Source: Vitis vinifera (lineage: Eukaryota > Streptophyta > Magnoliopsida > Vitales > Vitaceae). Taken from it: a DNA stretch of 64,000 nt. Both the position numbers and the translations under genes were made by a program. The first letter of the stretch is position 1. Each line of letters opens with the position of its first letter. Under the pieces are notes generated by a model that saw only the letters and a list, made by a program, of their open reading frames with translations, searched no databases and had not been told where the DNA came from. Shown here piece by piece: positions 10,980 through 21,224 of the stretch. Where the stretch lies: NCBI RefSeq assembly GCF_030704535.1, contig NC_081818.1, positions 30,212,001 through 30,276,000 of the forward strand, given 5' to 3'.

Positions 10980-12696
10980 CCTTCCCCACATCCAAAACCC
11001 TAATCTCTCTTCTTCTTCCATGCAGGGTCTTGATCTCTAGGGTTTTGAGGCCATGAGGAAAGGGGACCTTGTGAGCTGAGGTGAGTTCTTGGCTCTCGGT
11101 TTCGTGCTGATTACGATCTGCTCCTGTTTGGACTTCTTGCTTTTCAAATCACTAGTATTTTGATGTGGGTTTGTTTGATTTTTGGGAGCATCGAGTGCAG
11201 AGGTTCTTTCTTTGGATTGGAAAATTCTTCACGTTTGCCATGGGTTTCTTGGGAAATGGTTTCAATTTTGATTTTTTAGGGTGTTGTGGATCTGTGCGTT
11301 TGGTGGCTTTTGATATGCACTGAGAAATTGCACCTAAATTGTGTTCAGTGATGTGATGTCTAGTACTAGGAATTGTGATTTAGGTCTGTTTGGCTGCTGA
11401 GAAAACCTGGTGAAAGAAAAGAATTAGAAATTTTTATTTTCGCTTTGCTATAGGACAAAACAAAAAAAAATGATTTTGAACTAAGCCCGGTTCAAGTCAT
11501 CTCTCGTTTGCTTAGCTCAGCTGAATTTTCCTTTTCTGTAAAGAGATGAGAGTGACTGAAGATATTACTCAATAGTTTTGTTTCCTTTTGTTTACGTCGG
11601 TTTTCTCGGCAACCAAATGAACCTTTCATGTGTCGTTGGGCCATCTTTGGTTGGAAGGTGGAAATTGAGTTGCTGAGTTGTATTTAATGAAGCATTAAAG
11701 GTTATAAATTTATCATCTTGGGTGGCCTATTAGAGAAAATTTGAGCCATCACAAATTCAATGGCGTGGGATCGGTTCTAGGATTTGATGAGATGCCACCA
11801 CTCTAGATTTCCACTACCAGTTGTACTGATGTCTTTCATTTCTGTTATTGTCTTGTTTAAGATGGTGAATTCATACACAAGATCATATACTAATACTCAA
11901 TGAGCAAATACAATTTTCACTGCATGTCCAAAAGTTCTGCTGATCTGTTAAAACCATCTTTTTCTCTACTAGAAATGCAAAGATTTCTCACATTATTTAT
12001 GATGTGGGGTCTTAAAAAGGTTATAATTTGTGGACATCCTGAAATATGAAGTACTGCAGAGTGGCTTGGGATGAAGCTTAGATGTCAAAAATTTGACATT
12101 TTGTAGAGGTTAAAATCTTTGGGTATGCTGTTAATGGAGGAATGCTAGATATGTGCCATTTAAATAAAGTTGTTATTCCTTTTTATCTTTTTCCATCTAA
12201 CGTTTTCATTTTCCCTGTTTGTGTTGCTATTAACTCAGAAAACATATTTACAACCTTTTGCATCAGCAGCCTAATAATAGGATAATTTGAATGCTGTGTG
12301 GTTACTGTGAATAGCTGCCTGACCAGAATAAGTTTTAATGTCTTTTGTGTTAATCAAGATGAGAGCCCATTGTCAGTTTTTTTTTCTTTCCTCTTTTAGT
12401 CCATAAAGGCTAATGAAATATTGGTATCTTAATATGTGAACTTTTTATAGTATTGGCATTGAGTAAGTGCCATCTGATTTAATTGTTTTTTCTTGGATTC
12501 TGAGATTATGAGTTGAAAGGATCAAATTTAACTTCTTCCATTTTGGGTCATGGTTTCTAGTGTTTGCAGTGTGTGGTTTGAGAAATCTTCTCTTGTTATC
12601 AAGTGTTGTCACTGTTAATGTTTCATACGGATAAATCTTTGTTAGCATGTACTGAGATGCTTTCCGATCATCTTCGCTTTTGATCTTACTAGGCAG
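10980..12696 (+). other. Leader exon (with tiny uORFs) and 5'UTR intron of the EID1-like F-box gene
   Basis: A CT-rich start (ctaatctctcttcttcttcc, about 10999) is followed by a strong donor, ctgag|gtgagttc, with the intron beginning at 11081. The matching acceptor aggcag ends at 12696, five bases upstream of the coding ATG. The leader exon carries two complete upstream reading frames: MQGLDL (ATG at 11022) and MRKGDLVS (11053-11079), the second closing one base before the splice site. The intron of about 1.6 kb shows no coding signal. Start of transcription is not defined. Confidence 0.55.
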
Positions 12697-12701
12697 AGAC
12701 A

Positions 12702-13442
12702 ATGATTTTAACAAAGCAGTATCGTTGCATACACTCAGCAAGTTGTGCATGCACAAAAGGGCATCTGAGTGAAGATGTGATTTTCCTGGTTTTTCAACAA
12801 CTTAACTGGAACCCTAAGTTGATTGCCACTCTGTCTTGCACATGCAAATGGTTTGATGACCTTGCTAAGAGAGTACTTTGGAAGGAGTTTTGTCGGGCAA
12901 GAGCACCAAAGATGATGCTTGATCTACAATCTAGTGGGAGTCACAGTGTTGATGGGAACTGGAGAGCACTTGGGAAGCTGCTTATCTACTGTTCAGGGTG
13001 TACCAGGGGTGGCTTGTTTAATAGCATTCAAATCCCCGGTCACTTTGTTTACCGAACACGGTTCTCTAGGACATCAGGGAAGAGTTTTCTTTTACCTCAA
13101 TGCCGAACAGATGTCTTATATGTGTCTGACCCTTGTGAGCATCTTGACCAAGGGGAGGAGGGGGATGTGGGGTTCTTCCGGGGGGTTTTCAAATCATTTT
13201 CTATGTCAAAGGTTCGAAAGATGCTGATCAAAAAGGGTGCCCAGCTTCATCCAACAGAGGTGTGTCCTTACTGTAAGGCAAAGCTATGGAGCATGCTTCA
13301 GGCTAAAATGATACCGCAGAGTGCCAGCTGCAGATTGGGCGCTTATGAGGACTGCATTGAGTATTATGTGTGTCTCAACGGACATATGCTGGGGATCTGC
13401 ACTCTCTTACCTTTATCAGACTCCGAAGAGGCATCTGAGTAG
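12702..13442 (+). CDS. EDL1: EID1-like F-box protein (246 aa)
   Basis: A single coding exon, MILTKQYRCI...SDSEEASE. The F-box-like part is at residues 22-65 (HLSEDVIFLVFQQLNWNP, then LSCTCKWFDDLAKRVLWKEF). The rest carries signatures I recognise from the EID1/EDL group: APKMMLDLQSSGSHS, NWRALGKLLIYCSGC, IPGHFVYRTRFSRTSGKSFL, CRTDVLYVSDPCEHLDQGEE and a CPYCKAKLW cysteine pair. These proteins are substrate receptors of SCF ubiquitin ligases in the nucleus; EID1 acts in phytochrome A signalling and EDL3 in ABA and flowering responses. The family is certain. The number is not: the neighbours (ClpB, MUB, GAUT) point to EDL1 or EDL2 of Arabidopsis rather than EDL3. It is compact, without coding introns, as in Arabidopsis. 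Confidence 0.92.
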   Translation: MILTKQYRCIHSASCACTKGHLSEDVIFLVFQQLNWNPKLIATLSCTCKWFDDLAKRVLWKEFCRARAPKMMLDLQSSGSHSVDGNWRALGKLLIYCSGCTRGGLFNSIQIPGHFVYRTRFSRTSGKSFLLPQCRTDVLYVSDPCEHLDQGEEGDVGFFRGVFKSFSMSKVRKMLIKKGAQLHPTEVCPYCKAKLWSMLQAKMIPQSASCRLGAYEDCIEYYVCLNGHMLGICTLLPLSDSEEASE

Positions 13443-15135
13443 GAGTGGTAGTGGGGATGGAGACCAGGTAGCCTCTCTCATCAGGAATAGAAGTTCTATT
13501 TTTCTTAAGACATGATGAACTATTAGGTAGATTCTAAAAATGATTTCCCTATTGCAGTACATCAATTTTCAATTTAGTCTGACATATTAGAGAAATTATG
13601 ATTCTAGTTCAGGCTTCAGAATAAGTTGGAAATGAATATTTGTGTCGAGATTTCCTTGTTGCATCTGCAGTACAACCTCTCCATTCATGTGGGTGGGGAG
13701 GCTAGTATTTGCTCCTTGCTTGCCTGGGTTAAGCCAACCAACTGTCTGCCTTATCATCGTTCCTACTTAATATTTATAATTGGTTCCTATGTAGTCACTC
13801 GATGGGTGCAGTTGCACTCTCTGGGTTCCCTTGGAGAGCATTTTTATCCAAGTCAAAAAGATATGAAATGGAGGTGGTAAGTGTATCTACCTGTTTTTTT
13901 AGGCCAAGGTGATCCCTCGAGAGGGTTACCATTAACTAGAAAAGAAAATCTGTTATATGGAACTGGTTCATGGTGATCTGTGCTGTGCGATGTTTATTTT
14001 GCGATGCCAGGCAAAGCATGTATTTTCTCGAGTTGAAGTTTGATATGCCTTGTTTGGCAAAAAAGGGGTGGACATTATAGGTTTTGTCCCAAACAATTAT
14101 TCACTATGCCTTCTCTGGCATCATTGTTGGTGTGTGTGTTTTTAAATTTTAACTTAATTTAAAGCCACAAGTTCATCCTACAGCTTTAGTGTGCATGATG
14201 GAGATATGATTTAATTTCATCAAAATGTAGAATTATATTTTATTAGGAACCTACAACTTTGCCCTACGGTTTGAGTGTTTTAATGGCAAGCATTACCTGA
14301 TCAAAGTTTATCCTGCAACCTTAGTGTTTGACCTGGAAGCATTATCTTATCAAACTTCATCTTGTGACTTTAGCATTTTGTTATTTATTTATTGCCCAAG
14401 GACCGGTTTTGACCTTAAACTGTGTTTTCTCTACCATGCTCCTTCTATATCATAATTCCTTTCAAATAAGGTTGTTGCTTATCTGACGTGATATGTTCCA
14501 TTTTGGACAGTCGTCTAATCATCCCAAATGTGGGTTAGCCTGTCAAGTCATTTTGTGTTTAGTGGAAGCTGAAGTCAACAACCCCTATTTCATCTGAAGT
14601 TTTTGAGCACGCTGCTTCCCAATCTGGCCTGGTCAAATGCATTTTAGCCAAGGCTTAGAAGATACCGCTAACCATTTCTTGCTCTTGTCCTTTACTTAAA
14701 TCAAAGTTACTGTGAACCATGTAATTCTATGTACATTGTCGTATGCCCTATATGTGTATCTGAATATGGTAGATTGGTTTCTGCAATTATCAGGACACTT
14801 TTTTTGTCTTATTTATTGTGATTAATCAGTTGTGTAATCTGTCTACTTTGCATGAATTTCTAGACAAATTTCACCCATCCGGGAGCATGGTACTTTTTTA
14901 GACATTCTTGACATGTGTGGAGAGTAAAGTCGCTTCACTTCTCTATTTGATTCATCAATGCTCTGAGTTGGAAGGGCAGAACTAAAATGAGATTCACACT
15001 CCTTAGTCCAATGGAGGGACAACCTGTAACCGATGTTCAACTTTTTCTTCCCCGAATGGAAGTCAAAACCTGTGTCTGGGAACTACTGGAATTTCTCCCT
15101 CTTTATCTAGTTGGCCTTTGATTGTATTTGATTTT
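13443..15135. other. 3' flank and intergenic region
   Basis: The first 150-400 bases are probably the 3'UTR of the F-box gene. The open frames here (for example near 13626-13880 and 14843-15040) show no family feature. The part from about 14840 to 15135 could be the 3'UTR of the coding-like exon on the minus strand at 15136-15315. Confidence 0.4.
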
Positions 15136-15315
15136 CTAGCTGTTCTTCCCTCCAAAAGAGAGGTCCTTCAGGGAATTGTCCGACTCCTTTGTCATTCGTT
15201 GGAAGACTTCTGCAGCCCTTTCTCTAGTCTTTGGACAAAGAATGTGAAATCCATCTGGTAGGAAGAACACCCCTCCTGTTAATAAAGCAAATGATACCCA
15301 CTTCCAGTTCTGTAT
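15136..15315 (-). CDS. Unassigned last exon of a minus-strand gene or pseudogene (59 codons plus stop)
   Basis: On the minus strand a good acceptor (attctcag) at 15316-15323 is followed by an in-frame run of 60 codons ending in TAG at 15136. The peptide begins IQNWKWVSFALLTGGVFFLP, continues through HILCPKTRERAAEVFQRM and ends KDLSFGGKNS. The composition is protein-like: a hydrophobic stretch that could be a membrane segment, then a charged helix. I do not recognise it. It cannot continue from the next upstream gene, because that gene stops at 15866 and its donors do not keep this frame. Possible upstream exon material lies near 15480-15570 (minus; SSSSVFKATQAERYQFP) but is not convincing. 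It may be a relic gene. Confidence 0.35.
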   Translation of the reverse strand: MQNWKWVSFALLTGGVFFLPDGFHILCPKTRERAAEVFQRMTKESDNSLKDLSFGGKNS

Positions 15316-15865
15316 CTGAGAATATTAAACATTGGGAATCTTTTTCTGTATGTTTCTCGTGTTTTGGAATTTAGGGTTGCACGAGAAAAAGGCAGACATG
15401 GCGAATTCTTTGAGCATTGAATGATCCTACCACTCGACCATATATTATTTTCGGTTTAAGGAAATTGGTATCGCTCAGCTTGTGTTGCTTTGAACACAGA
15501 GGATGAACTCTTAAAAGAAACTGACAAAAAATCCTCCTCCCGGTTCCTCTTCAATTTACCAATTGCAAAGACTGAAGTGAATTTCTAAATTTCTAAGTAT
15601 GATATACCATAATGGTGACTCTATATAAATTTAGCCATCAACAAAACCACTTTTGCTTAGGTTATAAGAAAGTTCGGCTATGATTTTCGAAGATGAAAGA
15701 GTACGCATTTTACAGGGCAAATTTATACAAAAATGGGTAGTGGTTGAATGATGGCGACATAAAAACATTCAAGCTGCTTACAATTAACACGGAAGCAAAT
15801 GCAAGAAGAGATTTAAACAAAAATGCATGCACTTTTTTAAATCTTTTTTCAGTGTAGTTGTGCAA

Positions 15866-17109
15866 CTAATTTGCAGTCTCCGTGTCATCTGTCTCCGCTG
15901 CTTCCAAGTCCAATCCTGTGATGCTCATCCGCCCAATGTTAACTACACGAATCAACATATCATGTAAGTAACAAACTAAGGAGAATGCATTTAAAACAGA
16001 CCACAGCAAAGTAAAGCACTCGGACATTTGAAATTACAAAAACTGCAGGATAGAATGATTTCAAGGGGGATCTGGCTCGAAACAGGCCAGGTTCAGTGAT
16101 TCTTAGGGGTCATTCTTGAAGGATTTTTGCTAAAATTTTACCAAAGAAGCCACTATAGATCCTTCTCAAAAATCTTTCTTCCCGTAAGTTGCATCCACTT
16201 GCACCTGAAAAATAAGGTTTCAAGCAATTCTAAAGCTCCACAGGTGTTCATTGCAATTAACCTGTAAATCCTTGGCATGTACACAATATAGGCTAGTAGA
16301 CACTGTTGAATAGCAGCCAAAAACACCTATTATGCGACTATAGTAATCAATCCTGACTTTCTACTTCCAGAATGATCCCAATCAAAGAGTCACATCACTT
16401 AAACCATATGTAAGGTATAAAGCTGGGACCCCAAGTTCTTGCTTGATCAACTGTGGCAGCTTCTTGTAAGTTATAAATGGGGGAATGACAGGCACAGAGT
16501 AACTTACCAACAGCATCTAGCCCTGCTAATTTTGGCATGAACTGTCTAATATGGTCTTCGGCTGCTTTATCAGCTTTCAGTGTCTCACACTCAAAAGAAA
16601 CCACAATCTTGTTCTTCCCATGCTTCTGCTCAACCATACCCACAACATCCATCTCCCACCTGTCTAAAAACATACATTACAAGCTAAAGAATGCTTGAAG
16701 AATAAGAGATGTAAAGGATGATAAGCTGCTGAAAATTTAATAGAGTTTGCATATAGATTAAGAGCTAACAGAATGACAATAAACATCATTGAACAATAAA
16801 AAGAAAATTCCCAAAGAATGTAGTGCATTCAGAGTAATCAGGTCATTCCAAGATGGTTTACCCATGAGCACGATCGATGCTGTGGAACCGAGCAGCATCA
16901 TGGCCTCTGCACTCTACTATGACAGTTTGTTCTCTCTTACTCTGAAAAATAAAAAAGATAATCATGTGTAGATAAATATTGGAATAAATAAAGAAGACAA
17001 AAGGAAAACAGCAAGTTAAAATGCAAACAGGTCCTACACTAAAGTCTGTGATTGTGAGCTTGATCAAGCGGTAATCCTCGCCCCTGCTGCATTCTCTTTC
17101 ACATGCCAA
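15866..17109 (-). CDS. Unidentified conserved-looking protein, last four exons (5' part unresolved)
   Basis: Four minus-strand exons join cleanly: about 17109-17038, 16941-16862, 16659-16508 and 15942-15866. Phases agree at every junction (TTTAGT|, CATGG|G, GTTG|TT). The peptide runs ELACERECSRGEDYRLIKL, SKREQTVIVECRGHDAARFH, WEMDVVGMVEQKHGKNKIVV, SFECETLKADKAAEDHIRQF, MPKLAGLDAVVNIGRMSITG and an acidic end AAETDDTETAN. It is about 125 residues, probably a soluble alpha/beta domain; I do not know the family. The exon at 17109 has an uncertain left border, and I could not place the first exons. Candidate pieces are minus 17293-17266 (EVLSSWDVG) and minus around 17630-17550 (LQWFMRNWKIFCFND), neither of which gives a clean frame. 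The gene could extend toward 20.6 kb, with the repeats at 18-20 kb in its introns. Confidence 0.7.
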
Positions 17110-18218
17110 CTCTTTGACAGAGGAAAACAACAAAATATGAATATGCATACACAGTATAACAAAGAGAGGAACAGTGCAACAGAAAAAAAAAAAAAAAATT
17201 CAGCTTTGACTGATGATTTTTCCAGGAGACAACAGAAAAAATGGAGTAATGTAGTGTCTTACATCCAACATCCCAACTAGACAACACTTCCTGGCAGAAC
17301 ACAATTGATACTGTGATACATAAAAAAATATACTGGAATGTTAAGGCATAACAACTCAGTTGTGTTATGCCCCTTATCATCTGGGATGAGTGGAAATCTG
17401 AAAAACCAGAGTAATAGAATATTAAATATAATCTCTGGTAGCTTCACAACCAAATTCCTTCCCCACCAGCCCAAATTCATTAGGTAAGAAATACTCTTTG
17501 TTATTGTATAGCTGCCTTGCTTTCACAAGGACCCAGAAGCAACTATCAAAGATTTACTTGCAGAAACTGGACGCTACTATTTATATCGTTGAAACAAAAG
17601 ATCTTCCAATTCCTCATAAACCACTGTAGCTGGGTTGGAGGAAACAGTATGATGGAATCAGTGGAAAGATAAAACAAATTTATCGGAAGTGAGAAAAAAA
17701 AAATAAAGGAAAAAAGAAGTTAAGTCCTTGTTCATGTGAGTAAATCAAGATAGAACCACCGCTTTTGCAAATTCCATCTGTGTAAGGATAATAAACTAAC
17801 CAGTTAATTATGCAAATGAAAATTAGTAAAAGTTCTCCAAAATTTTGGCTTTTCCTAATGATTTGATGTAGCTTTCTGTTGCACTAATAAACTTTTAAAA
17901 ATTTCTCATACAAACAAATAAATCAAAAGATTGTGTAATTTCCACATTATCTTTTCCATAAAATTTTAAAATATTTCTGTTAAGTGAATAACTGTGGATG
18001 ATATTTTTTGCTAAATTAGAACAAGTAAAAGGAGAGTTCTATATAAGACGAGTAGAAAAATCACGGTGGTAACTCATTAAGTTTTCAGGAAGAAATGCAG
18101 TAAGGAAAATAAAGATGTACATCATTACGAGTAACATCTCCTAAATATGTTGCAAAAAGGCTCATCTAGAGCACATGGGCATAGTCATTATCATGTATCA
18201 TTTTTTTTATAGTGAATA

Positions 18219-18258
<40 letters not shown>
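18219..18258. repeat. (AT)n microsatellite
   Basis: About 17 AT dinucleotides in a row, followed by acatatttgtgtgtgagtgc. It lies just outside the dispersed repeat copy. Confidence 0.9.
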
Positions 18259-18260
<2 letters not shown>

Positions 18261-18547
18261 TTGTGTGTGAGTGCGTGCGCACGCATGTACATTGAAAGTT
18301 GAAACTATGAAATATAGGGTAGCATATAACCAATTTTATGAAAGATGGTAAGATCTAAAGAGTTAAACTATAACATATTATATAAAAACATTGAATATCA
18401 GAGTTTTAAAAGGTTCGAATAAACAAAAATATAACTTTAATGTATAGATTCATCACATAATTTACAAAAATAAACTTCTAAAATTTTTAGTTTTAGTTCC
18501 AAATTCTAACCAGGCATATGCCATATCCACTTCCGTATTTTGTTGAT

Positions 18548-18548
<1 letters not shown>

Positions 18549-18583
<35 letters not shown>
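18549..18583. repeat. (TA)n microsatellite inside the dispersed repeat
   Basis: About 17 TA units. The opposite copy of the same repeat (near 29758) has only a few TA units at this place, so the array grew after the two copies separated. Confidence 0.9.
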
Positions 18584-18585
<2 letters not shown>

Positions 18586-18659
18586 TTATGTGTCATCTTC
18601 AAAGTTCCAACTTTTCATATATTCTTCATTGTTCCTTCCCCACCGAAATAGAAATTAAG

Positions 18660-18660
<1 letters not shown>

Positions 18661-18704
<44 letters not shown>
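18661..18704. repeat. (TAA)n microsatellite inside the dispersed repeat
   Basis: About 14-15 TAA units. The other repeat copy lacks this array at the matching place (about 29690), so it is an expansion specific to this copy. Confidence 0.9.
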
Positions 18705-19555
18705 TATTAAATAAATAAATTTATTCACTAATTATCATCATTTTCAATGTCAACAATCAAATTATTCAAATGAAAATTCTGCAATATTTGTTGTAAACTT
18801 ACTTAACTTCTAATATAGCATTTGACAACTAGAATTCAACTTTTTATATAAGATTATTTTACCCATTTTTTGTTTTTATGATCAATTTTAAAAATTTTAG
18901 TACATTTTAAACAATTAATATAATAAATTATTTTTACAAAAAAAAAAATTGAATTTGATCTTTCTTAAAAGTTATAAAAAATAGTTGAAGAAGTATGTAC
19001 CATTGTATCATTTTATCACGCATTGTATTGTATATCATATATGTGTCGTAAAGATAGAATTTAAGAAAAGATATAAATTCCGATATGTATCAATTTTCAT
19101 AAAAAATGCATCTTATCATTGTATTGTATCGTGTATTGTAAGTTTTTAACACCTATGCATGTGGGGTTTAAGGGAGTCAGTTTTGGAGAAATTTTATAAA
19201 TATGTTCAATTAAGAAATTTCTGCTTTGAATCATCACCAGATGAGATGTACAAGCAACAGGATAATATGTCAAAAAGTGCTAAGTGACATACAACCAAAC
19301 AGGTTCTGAATTCTTCGAAAGTAAAACCTGAGCTCCTCCATATTTCTTTGATCCAAAAGCATTTGACAAACTTAAAATAGTGAATGAAATAATATGGCAG
19401 TGTGGCTCACGCAGAAGTGAGGAAAGCCTATATGAAATACCGATCAACATTCTCCAAGGATGCAAATGGGTTCTAATGAACATTATAATAACTCAACTTA
19501 TGCATCAAATTTCAAGATTATGAATCAGAAGCACCAAACTCTATCTAAAACCAAC

Positions 19556-19880
19556 CATAGTTGTAAAAAGCGTCGCTAGGCCCAAGGCTCAATCTCTCCC
19601 TAATTGTAAGGCCTTGTTGGAGAGACACACCTATCTAATTTGTTTTTTCTTTTTTAACACTTTTATTCTTAAAATTTCTAACCATACTTTGAAATTTACA
19701 TAATTTCATTTTTTTGTTGAATGCCTCTTAAATGTTTGAAATCTTAAAATTTTTATCACTCGTATTGGATTTGGGATCATATTTTATAAAATGATTTGCA
19801 TTCTAGGTTGCATTTCACATTTTTTAAGCGCCTGTGTCTAGGGCTTTGGAGACTAGGGCCTCGCGTCTTTTAAAACTATG
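19556..19880. mobile_element. Probable MITE with imperfect terminal inverted repeats (about 325 bp)
   Basis: The left end reads catagttgtaaaaagcg (19556 on) and the right end, reverse-complemented, reads catagttttaaaagacgcg (from 19880 back). The inner part has the clustered gcg/agg/cttagg-type words (gctaggcccaaggct, agcgcctgtgtctaggg) common in short plant non-autonomous elements. No coding capacity. I could not define a certain target-site duplication. Confidence 0.55.
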
Positions 19881-20660
19881 ATCCCAACTAAGAAAAGCAA
19901 TCATCCTGCAACACCATGCTTGCCTATTAGACATAAAGGATAAACAATGTTTATGCTTATATCTGAGCCCCGGGTTTCATAACTATCATAATGACAAAAC
20001 AAAAGGGACCAAAATCCATGAAAACAATATAGAAAAAGCATGAAAGCAAAACACTTGCAGATAAAATTCCCAAATCTCTTCTAGTTATGAGAGAAAATAT
20101 ATTTTTTAACATTCTTTAGTTCCAACTATATTTGGGATAACCTTCCTATGAAAGATTCCAATGCTTTTCCATCTGTCCAAACCCTCCCCACCAACACCCA
20201 GAATCAATCAAGGCAAATCCTCATTCTCAACACTAGAAAAATACCCTGAGACCAAACAGTGTGACATGAAATAGTTGGAGCAAAAGCAGGTGAACCCATT
20301 AGAGGGGTAGCATACAATGAGTATAGGTGTGTGTACCAGTGCCATGAAGGCCAAAGCAGATGGCATGGGGAAGTTGGATGAAGTGGCCTGAAAGGGACCC
20401 ACATGGCAACAGTGCTATTGATGCTACTCCTTCCCTCACCACCCCTTCCTTTCTTTCTTCTCCTTCTTCTGCAACAACAGATATAAGAGTCAGCCTCTTT
20501 CGGAGTCAAAATAATCTAAATTTACATATTTCAGAATTGGGTTTTCTCATTACCCATTTACTTCAAAGAAAAATAAATCAAACGAACTGACCCATTGTTT
20601 GGCCTCACTCAAATAGGGTTCAAGAGTCGAAGAGAGGCGCTTTTTCAATAGAAAACCCCG

Positions 20661-20711
20661 AAACGGTGCGTTTTGGCAGGAGAATAGAGACAAAGCAAAA
20701 CGGTGCGTTTT
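20661..20711. promoter_or_regulatory. Twin 14-mer aaacggtgcgtttt upstream of a PPR gene
   Basis: The exact 14-mer occurs at 20661-20674 and 20698-20711, 37 bases apart, and a related gacggcgtcgttta follows at 20767. The position, 510-560 bases upstream of the PPR start codon and just before likely transcribed sequence, suggests promoter elements. Function is inferred from position only. Confidence 0.4.
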
Positions 20712-21224
20712 AAGGAACTTTTTCTCCCCATTGAAATCCAGTATCTTTCCCGTGAGATATACAATAGACGGCGTCGTTTAAGTCTCCTCTACACTTCGAT
20801 ATCACTGCTCCCTCTTGAATTTTCCCTAGCCATTACTGGAGAAAATTCCGCTCCCGCCACTCTCTACGTGGTTTCACCTCCAATTTCTACTAACATCATG
20901 GATTCATGCTCGTATTGAGGTAATTTTGCCCATATTGAAGGGTGTTTTTCTTAAGCTATATTTCCATCTTTTTCAAGCCAAAAAGTTCATATATCTTTGC
21001 GGGTGTGATGTAAAATTTGATCTTTTTGTTGTTTGTTTTTTCAAGCATGAAGTTTGAATAGTGGGAGTGGACTTGCCATAGGTCTACAATTAGCTTTCGT
21101 TTTTTGAGGGCTTCAACGATTTCCTGCAATTTGGTCATTCACTTCTGGTTGGGTTTTCGCCCAACAGAATACGTTGAATGAAAAAATCTTCAATTCATGT
21201 GTTTGCCCCTTTCGGAGTCCAATT

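Larger units (their letters stand above)
18384..19157 (+). repeat. AT-rich dispersed repeat, copy A
   Basis: This stretch aligns along nearly its full length with the reverse complement of 29250-29927. Shared landmarks in order are aaaacattgaata, cataatttacaaaa, aaacttctaaaattttta, a TA array then ctttat-tgtcatc, atcattttcaatgtcaa, ttcaaatg-aaatt, tattttaccc, atgatcaattt, acaattaatataa, ttgaatttgat and agtttttaac-ac-tatg at the right end. No coding capacity is visible. It behaves like a non-autonomous transposable element; I cannot assign a class. Confidence 0.8.
17110..20640. other. AT-rich, repeat-laden stretch without an assigned gene
   Basis: It holds microsatellites, one copy of an AT-rich dispersed repeat (18384-19157) and a probable MITE (19556-19880). 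It may be intron of the unidentified minus-strand gene, or intergenic. A GC-richer patch at about 20330-20480 is open in several frames but shows no recognisable protein. Confidence 0.45.

Noticed and set aside
13626-13880. Plus-strand 84-codon frame after the F-box gene
   Set aside because: It lies in the probable 3'UTR, has no family feature and ends in low-complexity sequence.
20204-20509. Minus-strand frame of 101 codons as first exon of the unidentified gene
   Set aside because: Overlapping frames on both strands are open here because the sequence is locally GC-richer; no targeting or domain feature and no splice link to 17.1 kb.
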